Below are positions 1-12,700 of a stretch of 64,000 nucleotides of DNA, one piece after another. Source of the DNA: Hypericum androsaemum (taxonomy: Eukaryota; Streptophyta; Magnoliopsida; Malpighiales; Hypericaceae); NCBI GenBank assembly GCA_963995505.1, contig OZ023184.1:3162001-3226000 (forward strand), given 5' to 3'. How positions within the stretch are numbered: the stretch's first letter is position 1; every line of letters starts with the position of its first letter. A program made the position numbers and the translations under genes. Below the pieces are notes generated by a model. The model had not been told where the DNA came from. It saw only the letters and a program-made list of their open reading frames with translations, and searched no databases.

Positions 1-306
1 TGATTCAATAGTTCACTTAATTATAATTTAATGGTCTACCTAGTTATGATTCAATGGTCCATTTTTTTCCGTCCCGTATAAATCGGGGTCTGTCCCAGTT
101 ACGATTCAATAGTTTACTCAGTTACTATTCAATAGTTTACTCAGTTACGATTCAATGGTTTACCCAGTTATGATTCAATGGTTGTGGACTTTTTTTATTT
201 TGTACTCCCGTATTTTTGCATTTTTACAAAATAGTCCCCGCGTGTCCTTCAATAAAAATCCTCCAGCACCGTGCTGGATTTAGCCTCCAGGACCAAATCC
301 GGTCCC
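1..306. repeat. 23-bp minisatellite, right part of a TIR-type element
   Basis: Positions 1-180 hold degenerate tandem copies of a unit of about 23 bp resembling CAGTTACGATTCAATGGTTT. The stretch ends near 285-306 with AGGACCAAATCCGGTCCC. The same combination, a 23-bp array followed by this exact terminal sequence, recurs at 15839-16196, where both ends are visible. I infer that this is the right part of a second copy whose left end lies outside the window. Confidence 0.5.
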
Positions 307-378
307 GTTCGTATGTCCTCACAAGATTTTGATATTTAACTCAAAATTTTGTGAGGACATACGAACGGGACCAGATTT
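295..378. repeat. Near-perfect inverted repeat (hairpin)
   Basis: Two arms of about 38 bp face each other across about 8 bp. The left arm runs from AAATCCGGTCCCGTTCGTA to about 332 and the right arm ends with TACGAACGGGACCAGATTT at 378. Only about two mismatches are visible. The outer bases match the terminal sequence of the TIR family described at 15839-16196. This may therefore be an insertion junction or a foldback derivative of that family. Confidence 0.7.
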
Positions 379-454
379 GACTCAAAATTTTAAAATAATT
401 GATGTATAAAATTTAAAATATCGACGTAAAGTTTGTTTATCAATTTTTTATTAT

Positions 455-940
455 CATGTGGTTTTTACCCTCTAGTTTTTAAATTTTCTGTCCAAGTGCA
501 AAGGTTTTACCTTATCGACAACCAAGTACAACTACTATATCTGGTTACTTGAACTATGCCGCTACGACATTAATTTTATCTGCATATCATATCACCTCAC
601 TGATTTATCAATGTATCATGTCATCTCATTAATTTTAGAAAAAGAGAACAAACTCGATAGCATTCAGATTCAAGCTCGGACTGGGTTAAGATAGACAGTG
701 TCAATTCGGGGGCCCTTGGTATGACATGTAGACCAAATTAGAGATGTGACATGCCATACTGATAAAATTAATGAGATGACATGATAAGAAGATAAAATTA
801 ATGATGTGGTACGATAACTCAAGTAACTGGAGTTAGCAGTTGTCACTTGGTCGTAACTGAGGTAAAACTTCTGTCACTTGGTCAAAGACTTTTAAACTAT
901 AGGGTAGTGGTGTGTCAAAATGTGAAACCACAAAGTACTA
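455..940. mobile_element. Foldback MITE-like element with ~180-bp inverted repeats
   Basis: The segment from about 455 to 640 matches the reverse complement of about 740-940 over most of its length. Shared blocks include the CAAGTG...GTTTTACCT region and CATTAATTTTATCT...CATGTCATCTCATTAATTTTA. The left arm lacks a short internal block present in the right arm. No ORF is present. No clear target-site duplication could be fixed, so the edges are approximate and the superfamily is unassigned. Confidence 0.6.
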
Positions 941-2114
941 AAGTAGACTCTAACCATTTTTTATATTGATCATTCAATAAGAGGGAAAATTGCCATTAGG
1001 TTCTTAGTATTTATTGAAACACCCGGTTTAGTCTGTACTGTTTTCACTAACCTATATTCATCCTCCTAGTTAGAAAAAATGCACCTCTCAAGTCTCCACA
1101 TTCATCCTCCTAGTTAGAAAAAATGCTGATGTTAGCGGTCAACATAATTTATTTTATGACCTTTATACCCTTTCATAAATAAATAAAACAAAACAAAAAT
1201 TGCCTCCTCCTTCCCGCATGTCCGCCGACGAGGTCGACAATTTCCAGAACACCGACGAAGTCGACGATTTCCCAGAACATCGATGAGCTTCACCCTCTGG
1301 ACCAAGCTAGGAGGACGAATGTAGGTTATTGAAAACACTAACGACTAAACCAAGTATTTCGTTAAATACCAGAGACCTAATAGCAATTTGCTCAAAATAT
1401 AATGATTAAATTATCACTTATTGCCGACCTAACATTAGATATACTAAATCCTACTTCTAAATAGACCATAATAATTTTTTAAGGCAACGTGATCTAGAAG
1501 TCCCGTTGCTAAGTAATTATTTTTAATTTAGTCTATGATTTTTAATTTGGATTCTCAAAAAAGTTAAAATTTCATTTAGTAATGTTATATCAAATTATCA
1601 ATGAGTACTTGCTGAGAGGTGAATATTTGATTTGTTGTGACCAGATTCAAATTCATCACATTATATTAAAACTTAGGAATTTTTATAAAAAATTTCCAAA
1701 AATTTTTCCTTGCCTTTTTTTAATTTTTTGTCAAATCATATTGGTTCAAAATTCAAATCCTAACATGTTGTAAAAAGATTTACCTTTCAAACAAAAATCT
1801 TGAATCCAAATTATGAAATTATTAGTTCGACTAATTCTTATTTGATTCAGATTAATTTTTTAATGATACCAATATTATTCTTAACAAAATCTTAACACCA
1901 ATATATTTTCTAAAACTCGAGAATTTTATTAGACTATAAAATTTTTTCTCATGGTTTTTAAAAGAGTGGGAACCGACCATCCCATCTTCGGACACCAAGA
2001 AAGAACGAAAGGTCAAACACAACACCAAGGACAATACAAGAACAAACCTAAGAACGTCGAAGTACACCGGAGAAGTGGACGGAAGGCAGGAGAAATGGCC
2101 GGAGGTCGGAGGGA
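941..2114. other. Intergenic DNA upstream of NodGS
   Basis: AT-rich sequence without a supported gene. A 27-bp direct repeat (ATTCATCCTCCTAGTTAGAA and following bases) occurs at 1056-1082 and 1100-1126. Short ORFs here have no recognisable product. The last 150 bp before the NodGS start are more GC-rich and probably hold its 5' UTR and proximal promoter; no TATA box stands out. Confidence 0.5.
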
Positions 2115-5100
2115 ATGGAGTTGTCGGAGCTAAAGGAAGCGATAGAGGGAGTGGAAGTAGTTGACGCGCACGCCCACAACCTGGTCGGCGTTGACTCATC
2201 CTTCCCTTTCATCGCCGCCTTCTCCGAGGCCGCCGGCGACGCCCTCTCCTTCGCCGCTCACTCTCTCTCCTTCAAGGTCCCCTCCCTCTCTCTCTCTGCT
2301 CCTTGTCCATAAAGTTCTCGTCTTTTCCAAGGTCAACGCTTGGGTTTCCCGTTTAGTCAAAGATGGCCCGTTTGTTTCTAATGCATAGGTAAATTTTTAC
2401 GCCAATAATTACACGTGCTAAGAATTGAAACCGAACCTCGTTCAATTCATATACGCCTTGTGCCATTAGCTCAAATGACCTCGGACAGAAACTGTTGTTG
2501 GTTAAGTGTTAACTTGCGAATGCTTTTTCGTGGCAGAGGAGCTTGAGGGAAATCTCTGATTTGTATGGATGTGAGAACTCGTTGCAAGCAGTTGAACAGT
2601 ACCGCAGGTCAGCGGGCTTGGAATCTATTTCCTCAATGTGCTTTCAAGCCGCGAGGATCTCTGCATTGCTTATCGATGATGGGTTGACGTTGGATAAGAA
2701 GCATGAGGTCGGATGGCACAGGAGTTTTGCCCCGTATGTTGGTCGCATATTGAGGATTGAGCGCCTGGCCGAGGAAATTCTGGACAGAGTGAGTCGGTTT
2801 CCTGATCCATTGTTAAGGTGTTGTTGCTCCAAACAGAAGTAGGAATGTGATTTGTGTATTGCATTAGTAAATGCTACAAGTGATGTCCTTTCCGGTTATG
2901 TACACTAAGGTTTGATTCTTCCACCGAACTATGTCATCTGTGGTGACAGTTATCTGCGCCAGCCCTCCTTACACTTAACTTCTGCAGGAGCTGCCAGACG
3001 GGACACCTTGGACGCTGGATAGGTTCACTGAGACCTTTTTAGAGGACTTGAAGTCATATCCTTTTAGTAGCTTGTTTGCACTTGCTGTTGCTCCTACTTT
3101 TTCAATGACAGAAGAAGATGTTCTTCTTCGGCTAATTCCTTACATCCCATTACAGTTGCTGATAAGGTTGTTGGGTTAAAGAGCATAGCTGCATACCGAA
3201 GTGGCTTAGAAATCAATACCCATGTTACAAACAAAGATGCCAAGGAAGGTCTTGCCGAAGTTTTGCTTGGTGAGTGCATTATGCTAGACAGTAATATATT
3301 GCTTTATCTTGGTAAATACTAAATGATGTCACTTTCTAGCTGGAAGGCCTGTTCACATAACAAATAAAAACTTCATCGACTATGTTTTCACCTGCTGTTT
3401 GGAGATCGCTCAATCTTTTGACTTGCCAATACAGTTGCATACAGGGTAAGGTACAGCTCTGTCATTGTTCATCTACTTCCACTTTGTTCTTTGATTACGA
3501 GAGAGACTGGACTTGAGAAATTTGGGTGTTCATTTTCAGGCTTCCGAAGTATTTGGTTCCTCTAGTTTAAAAAAATGCTGAATGGTACATTCATGTAAAG
3601 TTTTTATTAAGCAGATTCTCATCTTGTAAGGATAAAGGGATAGTATTGTGCAATATCGACACAATATTAAGCATGGTGATCCAAGCCGCTTTTTATAAGT
3701 TTCAAGAAGCACAAGAACATTGATTTCTTTGCTGTATTGCTTCTTAAAGTATCTACTTAAACTTTGGTTCCTTGTCTCAGATTTGGAGACAAAGATTTAG
3801 ATTTACGGTTGGCCAATCCCCTTCATCTCCGAACTGTCCTAGAGGATGTGAGGTTTTCAAAGTGTCGATTTGTTCTTCTACATGCTTCATACCCGTTCTG
3901 TAAGGAAGCATCATATCTAGCCTCTGTTTACACCCAGGTGCAGTACTATCCTCTCAATAGAATGCTTGACCTCTACATTGATCTAGGAATCACTCAATCC
4001 CTGACAATTTCCCAACAATTTGGTGCTGTTAATTTCAGGTGTACCTTGATTTTGGGTTGGCAGTTCCTAAGCTTAGCGTTAGTGGTATGGTAAGTGCAGT
4101 CAAAGAGCTTTTGGAGCTTGCTCCTGTTAACAAGGTAATCAACTTCCTGATTGAGCATTGCTAAGGATAGTGTTAGATGGCCTGTTAACTGTGTCAACCT
4201 CCGAATGCACGGCAGATGTTTTAGCTGTTGATGCCTTTCAACCATCAGACATCACGATTCCATTTTCAAGTCAAATATTATGCTCTCTGTGACCTGCGGT
4301 TTATTTGTCAAGTTTCAGACGAGATGCTTGATTCTCTAAATCATTGGATTGCAGGTCATGTTCAGCAGTGATGGCTATGCATTTCCTGAAACTCACTACT
4401 TAGGTTGGTTAAGTTCATTCATGGCACTCTGTCATCTTTCAGCTGAAATCTTATGGATCTATATCTGCTCTTGGTTTCCGGCTGAACTGTACAAAGTGTA
4501 GGACTGAGATGTTATCCAATATGATTTCAGCAATGAACTTGGTATGCAAGACCATTGTCCCGGTCACACTGTTATCTTATTGGCAGTGTTCCTCCTGACA
4601 TGTACAGTGTTATCGATATATATTTGCTTTTAACTTCTGCACAGGATATAAATTGCTAATGTTATCCATGTGGAGATATCATGCACACTTTTTGGAAAAT
4701 ACAATGCACACAGATAAATAATTGAAGGATTATACCAATTTCCCTTTTTCCTGCAGGTGCAAAGAAGGCCCGTGAAATCCTTCTTACAGTTCTATCTGAT
4801 GCATGCATGAACGGTGACCTCTCAGTCAGTGAAGCTATTGAAGCTGGTAAAGATATTTTGGCACAAAATGCCCTGAAGTTATACAAGATAAATGTAGATG
4901 CCAAACCATACATTTCCAAGGGTATTTCTTATTCACAACCTGTGAATAGTTCTTCGGAAAGTGCCTTATCTCTCATTCGGGTCCTCTGGGTTGATGCATC
5001 TGGACAACACAGATGTCGTGTAAGTTATTTTTCCGCCTATATTTGTGACTTATCTTTTATGTATGGTTGTTCTAGAGTACGAAGATGGAATTGGCACGGG

Positions 5101-7803
5101 ACTTTCTCTTTCCCTCAAAACTGTTGTTAGTTCACCTTGATTTTCTTACTCGTTGTGTTCCTTGTATCTTTTCAGGTGGTTCCAGCTAAGCGCTTTGCTG
5201 ATGTTGTCACAAGAAATGGTGTTGGTTTGACTTTTGCTTGCATGGGAATGACTTCTGCCGTTGATGGTCCAGCTGATGGGACGAATTTGACTGGAACTGG
5301 TGAGATCAGATTGATGCCTGATTTGACAACCAGAAGGAGAATTCCATGGTAATTGCACGTGTCAACCATATTGCAATTTTCATTTTCCGTCTTTGAGCAA
5401 CTTCTTCAGTTCTCACAATCAACAGTATGATAAAGATGTGTAATTCTCTGCTGAAGAACAGAAATTCCATTTTCAGCCTTTATAAGCATGTTCGTCTGTT
5501 AGCATTGATAGAAATGCAAGGAACTCAGGATTTCAGTCATTTGCACAATGCATGGCTGTGTATGACGGGGACATTTTAAAATCTTGATTACTCCTGAATA
5601 TTAGGATGGAGCGAGAGGAAATGGTTTTAGCTGACATGCATCTCAAACCAGGGGTAGCATGGGAATACTGTCCAAGAGATGCCTTAAGAAGGATGTCAAA
5701 GCTTTTAAAAGATGAATTCAATCTGGTATCCAGCTGACTCTCCGAACCTTTCTTGCAGAACTTATTATATCATGTTTCTTTAAACGATTCTAATTTCCAT
5801 ATACATTTGTAGACCATGAATGCAGGATTTGAGAATGAGTTTGTGCTTTTGAAGAATGTAACAAGGTGACTTGTTTTCCTTTCTCAAGTTAAGGCATTAA
5901 TCAAGGTTCTTCAGTTGTTCGAGTCTAACCCCTGGTTTTTCAGGGACAGGAAGGAAGAATGGGTACCTTTTGATTCCACTCCGTACTGCTCTAGTGCAGG
6001 ATTTGATGCTGCTTCTCCTTTGTTCCATGAGATTGTTCGTGCTCTGCAGTCATTGGACATTGAAGTTGAGCAGGTACGGTAGAATCCTTGAGCCACAAAA
6101 AAATATGTTTCTGATTTCTATTTGAAACTTATATAATCTTGGTTTTGAAAGCATTTTATAGTTATTCCAGTACTTTGCTTGATGATTACGTATAGTGTGC
6201 TGTAGATTAAAAGTAAACAAAAAAAGAAGGAAAGAGAAAACCAAAGATTCAAAGGTTTCAAAATGAAAATGGCATGTCTCCAATGTTGTCTTCGAGAATC
6301 GACCTGCCCGGTGTTCCTGATTGGGAAGTATTTTGTTTAACACAAAGTACCACTCTTGATCTACAGCTACATAAAGAAGCAGGGAAAGGCCAGTTTGAAA
6401 TTGCATTGGGGCACAAACCTTGTACATACTCTGCAGACAACGTTGTTTACACCCGTGAAGTTGTCAGGGCTATTGCAAGGAAGCATGGACTACTGGCAAC
6501 TTTCATGCCAAAGTAGGTTCCTGGTGTTTTCTTACACTTGGAAATTCTCTGTTTCTTGATGTACATGACTCCTGAGTTTAGCTTCAGCTAAAATTAACAT
6601 TTAGTTTCTCCTGTTCTTCTGTATGAACATGGTTGCTGTTCTGTGCATAGGTATGCATTGGATGACATCGGCTCTGGGAACCACGTGCACCTGAGCTTGT
6701 GGCGGGATGGGAAAAATGTTTTTATGGCATCCGATAAAACCTCTCAGTACGGAATGTCAACTACAGGGCAAGAGTTTATGGCAGGAGTTCTAAGTCATCT
6801 TCCTTCGATTTTAGCCTTCACAGCTCCACTGCCAAATAGGTAGGTTTTTCTTAATGCACGGTTTACTCTTCTGGTTCTTACTGAAAACTGTCTATTTGTG
6901 ACTACACTGAATTGCCTTCAAGAATTCTAAGTTCCTGTATTGTTCATGTTTTCACTTTAGTATGTTGGAAGGAATTCGTTTTTAGGAAATTTCATTTGCT
7001 AACTATTCGAGAACGCAACTCACTTCTGATATCTGATTTCTTTCGCTGTAGCTATGATCGAATTCAACCGAACACGTGGAGTGGGGCATATCAATGCTGG
7101 GGCAAAGAAAATAGGGAAGCACCACTAAGAACTGCTTGCCCGCCTGGGATCAGTGATGGGCTAGTGAGCAACTTTGAAATCAAGTCCTTTGATGCGGGAG
7201 CAAATCCACACTTGGGTTTGGCTGCTATCGTTGCCGCTGGCATTGATGGCCTTCGGAGGCATCTTCGACTGCCTGAACCAGTTGGTAAGTTTTACTTTGT
7301 TCTCGTATTATGTTTCAGATGGCTGTTTAGCACGTCAACCACTAAACTGGATAGACGTGTCAGGCACTCGGGATAATGCATTCCTCGTGCTTCCACCGAC
7401 TTGATAAATATATGCCACTGTTACAATGTTTTGTACCAATTCTGTACCTTGTTTCTGAGAGCAACATTCCTCTGATCCCACAGACTCACGTGGTTTTCTC
7501 TTTTGATTGTAGACATAAACCCTGCTCTCATCGGTGGTGCAATTCATAGGTTGCCCCACAGCCTTTCCGAATCTCTAAAAGCTCTTCAAGAGAACAAGCT
7601 CTTCAATGAGTTTATTGGGGAAAAGCTTTTGGTTGCTGTAAAGGCAGTCCGTAAGGTATGTTAATAGGCTGTCTGCTTAATAATCATTTCGGACTGTTAT
7701 TAAGCAATCATGGTACCGAGCATTTAATTCTCATTCGCAGGCGGAGATCGATTACTATGCTAAGAACACAGATGCCTACAAGCTACTGATTCACCGGTAC
7801 TGA
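2115..7803 (+). CDS. NodGS: NodGS/FluG-type amidohydrolase-glutamine synthetase fusion protein
   Basis: Eighteen exons keep frame throughout: 2115-2276, 2537-2788, 2988-3066, 3156-3269, 3340-3445, 3781-3937, 4039-4134, 4355-4403, 4757-5019, 5176-5348, 5605-5725, 5813-5865, 5944-6073, 6367-6512, 6651-6839, 7052-7284, 7513-7655 and 7741-7803. They predict 842 residues, close to the roughly 850 of the Arabidopsis protein. The N-terminal half is an amidohydrolase-2 domain that opens with the metal-binding motif VVDAHAHN (His19, His21). The C-terminal half, from about residue 413, is a glutamine-synthetase fold with the catalytic signature GSGNHVHLS near 641-649 and NSYDRIQPNTWSGAY downstream. Plant NodGS is reported as a cytosolic oligomer that lacks ordinary GS activity and is linked to root development and defence; that is family knowledge. 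The start ATG precedes the conserved amidohydrolase motif by 15 codons. The exon 3 donor is the least certain boundary. Confidence 0.93.
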
Positions 7804-9152
7804 AGTCGCCGTTCCAGGTAGATTTAGAGTATCCTGCTCATGCTTGTAATGACCATGGTTGAAGCTCAATCCCGGAAAACATCAAAACATAATAATCGGG
7901 ATTAATAACAGATGTGAACCAGTGACATGTCATGTTGTTTGCTAGAACTTTTGTACTAAATCAAATTGGTCTTCGTCAACGATGCCTCGAGCTACATGAT
8001 TCCTGGCGCTGCTTAATTTTGTTGTTTTCTCACTGCCCGAGAAGATCATCTGCAATGACATTGATTTCTCTTTATTTTAGTTTCAGAAGAAATGCAAGAA
8101 CTGCTTCTCTGTTGGAAAATTGAAAGCCAACCCCTCTTATTTTATTTTTCTATCAACTCTATTAGTAGCATGATTTTACATCACGACTTGAATTTGGATC
8201 AATAGGACATAATATTGGCCACCTTAAGGGCTGATGCCTGACTCAAATGGCAAACTCCTATGTCGTTCGATCTGATAAAAATGCTGATTAAAATTTGAAA
8301 CCGAAAGAAAAGGAAAGCTACAAACATAGAATTTATTGGAGAATCATGGTTCAAATCATGGAAATGTCGTGATATCAGATTCTTGCAGCGTCTATAGAGT
8401 AAGTTTAGCTGATTCCAGCTGTCAATTTTCATGTGTAGAGTGAATATTCGATATTAAAATAACTATATATATCTTAGTATTACGAGATTCCACTAGGACG
8501 TTGGGGGAGCTGGAGAGGCAAGTGAAGGGTCACAAGAAGCAGCTACCGTGGACCCACTTGGAACATGACTTGGGTTCCATCTTGAAAGGGCGGTCATTAA
8601 CTTTCCATGTTGGAAGCAGAGATTGAAGGTTCTCTACTTCATGGCATACCACCCCCAAGATCGCCGGAGGGCAGTCGTTGACCGTCGCCAGAGGAGCAGC
8701 TTGCATAGGGATGAGCTTTTTTTGCTTGGTCTGATGGAATGGTAACATGTTCCGAGTGTTAAGCCAGAACAGAGCAGAAAACTAACCCATTGGAAACGTC
8801 TCCGTATGTTCCAACTGATCGGATCCAGAAAAACGAAGCAACCGAGCAGATTCATAAGTCAAAATTCACTCGATAACAATGTCCTTTTGAAGTACAAGGT
8901 AAGACTTTGATCATAAAATATGTTACCAAAGTATTGCAAGAGGCGCTGCAGGTGTACACTAAATATTGCATCAAAAGCAAATCCTTACAATTAGATACGA
9001 ACCCGGCGAATTCGATCCTGCTAGGCTTTCTGCAGCTCCGTGCGCGCAATCAAAACCACACAGAGATTTGACACACTATCTGGCATACACTACTATCCCC
9101 CTAGATGAGGGAAGTCTCCTAGACAAACCTTGCAAAAGAATTCCAGATGAAG
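7804..9152. other. Convergent intergenic region NodGS/WDR3
   Basis: This holds the NodGS 3' UTR and spacer. A 72-codon ORF on the minus strand (8530-8748) has balanced composition, and neighbouring frames are also open, but I recognise no domain and no partner exons. I do not call it a gene. Confidence 0.4.
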
Positions 9153-9552
9153 TGACGTAGCATCGCGGAAGTGAAAACTAAAGTAAAGGGATATGAAAGA
9201 TCTGATGTAAAAACTAGATCGAAAAGGGCTCAATACATCTCCATTTCCTAACTCTCTAGGGATATCTCAAGGACGGGTTGAGCATGTCACTGCTCGGAAA
9301 AAAACAGAGATTGGAAACACACGGCTCGGTCGCAACAAAAGAAACACTATTTCACAAAAACCTTCGGGTACTATAATATCAATTATCAACTCTCAATCTT
9401 CTAAACTGATAAAACAACAGCTGCTAACTTATATAAAGAAAATAGCAACCCTAATATCTAATAGGCCTAAAACCAAATAAAAACTCAAACATGACAAAAT
9501 ACCAAATAATAAAATTCCAACTAAAAACTATAAAATATCCGTGCCTACATCA
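9153..9552 (-). mobile_element. Solo LTR (Copia-like size)
   Basis: A 400-bp segment bounded by TG...CA ends (TGACGTAGCATCG...CCGTGCCTACATCA). It is flanked on both sides by the 5-bp direct repeat TGAAG (9148-9152 and 9553-9557). On the minus strand it contains a TATA-like CTTTATATAAG (9424-9438 region), which gives the likely orientation. There is no internal coding region, PBS or second LTR nearby, so it is best read as a solo LTR. It ends about 200 bp from the WDR3 stop codon and probably lies in or next to that gene's 3' UTR. Confidence 0.7.
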
Positions 9553-9750
9553 TGAAGGCAGGTACCCACCAAGCACACCAAAACTACCTGCTTCGATCAT
9601 GTGAATATCTGTCACTCCATCGCTCATCAGCGGCCGAATATCTGATTTTTCATCTTGCTTCCTGGAGTAAGATGCATCTCGCCATTTACAATTCGGCTGC
9701 TCAACCCGAATGTGTACGGTTCTCGGGAATTCTTGTCTCGAATAGTAATA

Positions 9751-12700
9751 CTATATCCATGCATGTGCATGACCATCATCAAGTTTTTTCTGTTTCTTCT
9801 TTTTCTTTTTTTCTCCTTTAGTCTCTGTCCTTGATTCCATACGTTTTGACTGCTGCGCTCGGATCTCCAGCAACTTTGTTTTTGCATCTCTAAAAGGTGC
9901 ATCTGATCTCGAGGCCATCATTTGCTGATACAATCAGATTACCAAAAGGAAGAAACATATCAGAATGAGTACAAAAAAAGAAGAGAAACTGACAACTCGT
10001 TGTACATTAAAATCGTATAACCCACCTTGAGATGATCCATAGCAGCAAGGTTGAAACCAAGAGTATCTTTGCATTCCTGTCACAGGCTCAAGTGGCATTA
10101 GTAAGCGATCGTCCGGTATGGAATCATAAAAATCAGCATGCCGGTACGCTCGCGCAGATTAGTTAATACCTTGACTCTTGCATAAAGAACATCGCGGAGA
10201 GCCATCAGGGTGGGTCTTGCAGCAGGGCTTGTAATCAACTGATTATAATGAATCTGCAGTATCAGAGTAGCAATCCTGCTAACAAGCTCAACCTGGACGG
10301 AGAAAAATGAGCTATGGTTATATTTTAAACAAATGTTGAAATTTCTTGCTGAGATGGAACAAATGTACATTCTTCAAGTGGTGCATATAGAAAATACTTG
10401 AGGCAAGCTACAGCCAACCTTATCAGGGTTACAAGTCCAGTTCTTCAGATAGGATAGAAGCGTTAAAGCATCTGAGAATGGTAAAGCCTGCACAGAGACC
10501 ATTTCACCTTAGACAATTAAAAAAAAGTGACTCGATTTCTCAAGTTTTAATAACAATCTGAATCAGAACGTATGAAATTTTCCAACAGCTGAGCAGACAA
10601 TTGACCAATATGGCCATTTTATTTACTGGTAAGAACATTTTCCGAAAGCTAAGCAAAGCGGATATTCTCAATCACAAAGAAAATGTTCTTTGCTCCCGCC
10701 ATAAAAATTTAACCAACCTAATATTTGAAGGATGTCATTCTTGTATCTCCTTTCATCAGAGATTTTGCAATATGTCATAAGATATCTTTAGCTTCCCTAA
10801 AGTAGAACCAGTAAAACTCGACATATTTGTGTCATACCAATAATGTCTGCTCCAGATTGTTGGACTGAATGCTAGACAGGGCATGCAGAATATAATCAGA
10901 TGGAGAGAGCCCGCGCAAGATGACATTCGGTTGGAATTCAACGCATCTTCCCTGGATCTTCTCCTCCTGGAGAAGAGTGCAAAGCATGAATGGTAAGAGG
11001 ATTTATGGTCGAGGTAAACCACATACGTTTTCTAATCACCAAAGTTCCCAACTCATGAATAACACAAAATATTGATCATTGTGCAAAAAGGGGGAAAATG
11101 GAAATGTATGACGACCAAGAACAGGACCAACAAATTTGAATACTAGGAACATGATAGCTTTGAACCGCTCTATGCCTTCTTGCATTTTACTGTCAGTAAT
11201 AAAGGGACCAAAAAAGTACTTTGAAAACAAAATACTAAGGTTGGAAGCTGAAAAAACATTTGCAACACGATGCTACTACCAACCCCATAAAAAAGTCACA
11301 CTGGGTGACCCTTGATCAGATGTCTTCGACAACGAATATGTGAAATCATGGGTCACTATTGATACAGTCACTTTCATCACCATCAAAGTTATAAGTAAAG
11401 CAAGCCTTTCTTTTCATTTCCTGGTCAAAGCTGCCACACAACAAGCCTGTTCCAGGCAGACTAGGACTGTTTGTGGCCTGTTTTGCCTATTTGCTTTCAC
11501 TTTTAACTGAACTAACCAATCAGGCAGGAAACCTAACCGGCTAAAACCGACCACTCAAAAGTAAAATCTCACTGATTTGGTGTGAGGTTCAGGAAGTTTG
11601 GTGAAATGGCTAGAGTTTGGAACCACATAATGCAGGCACGACACATAATAATATCTGACAGATTTTCCCTCATCCTTGTGCCTCCTTTTTCATCCCTCCC
11701 ATCCCGTCTCAAATTCATTTATCCACTTCTTGTTTTCGCCTTCGGCGTCGAGCCCCATTCTAATCTGTTGATTCATTATAATGATCTTCCTTTGTCTTCA
11801 AAGCTCAGAGGGAGTCAAAGAGAATACTTACCTTTCCAAATAACAAAAAAGTCTACTAAATGATTGACAGACAATAATCCAGGCACAATGATGACATCGA
11901 AATCGGAGAAAAATTAAGCGGGGAAGGAGAAAAGTAAAAGCAGAAGAGTCTGAGGTTCTATGGTTCTGCATAGATGAATGGAGGTAGCTTCTCCAAATTC
12001 TGATGCCAAAACATACCAGAGTGATCATTTTATACTGTTACTTTTTGTTCTTTATGTAAAATAAAATAACCTTGTAAGCTACCATAAAAATCAATAGCAA
12101 CTGCCAACTTCTGCATAATTAAGGGTCCAAGCATAGTAGATCACTATTATCACAAAGTTTTACCTTATTCTAAAGGTACAGGCATACCAAGACTAAAGAT
12201 TTCAAATGCAATAGACGAGCACGGATAACGATAAAAAGTACAAATATATATACCTCATATTCAGCTAAACGCTTCAACTCCACCCCTGCTACATCTAAAG
12301 CATCAATGATCAAGTCAGTTGCGGAAAGAGTTTCCTGAGTCTTTTTCCCAGCAACAGCCACCGCTCCCTCATCTGGAAGTTCTTCTTTCGGCAAGTTCTT
12401 GTTTTCTGATAGATCAACATCAGCTTCAAACATTTGGTCCACCCTTTTCTCTTTCTCTTCCTGAAACGTAGTACAGAAGTCACTTCAGGTCTCATCTCTC
12501 AGGAAAACAGAAAATCAACCACTCATAAGATATAAGCACCTCAATAAAAAAAGGCTCCTCGGTACGGTCCCAGCGACGTATAGATCTGTCATGAGATCCT
12601 GTTACAATGAAATCACCAAGACTGCTGACTGCCAGACACCATATGGAATCATGATGTCCCTCGAGAGTCAAAAGAAGTTCAAACTTGTCTGCATCCCAGT

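Noticed and set aside
1..180. Regular short repeats resembling a CRISPR array
   Set aside because: Units are contiguous and degenerate, without constant repeats and unique spacers, in plant nuclear DNA.
8530..8748. 72-codon minus-strand ORF
   Set aside because: Balanced composition but no domain, no splice partners, and no family recognised.
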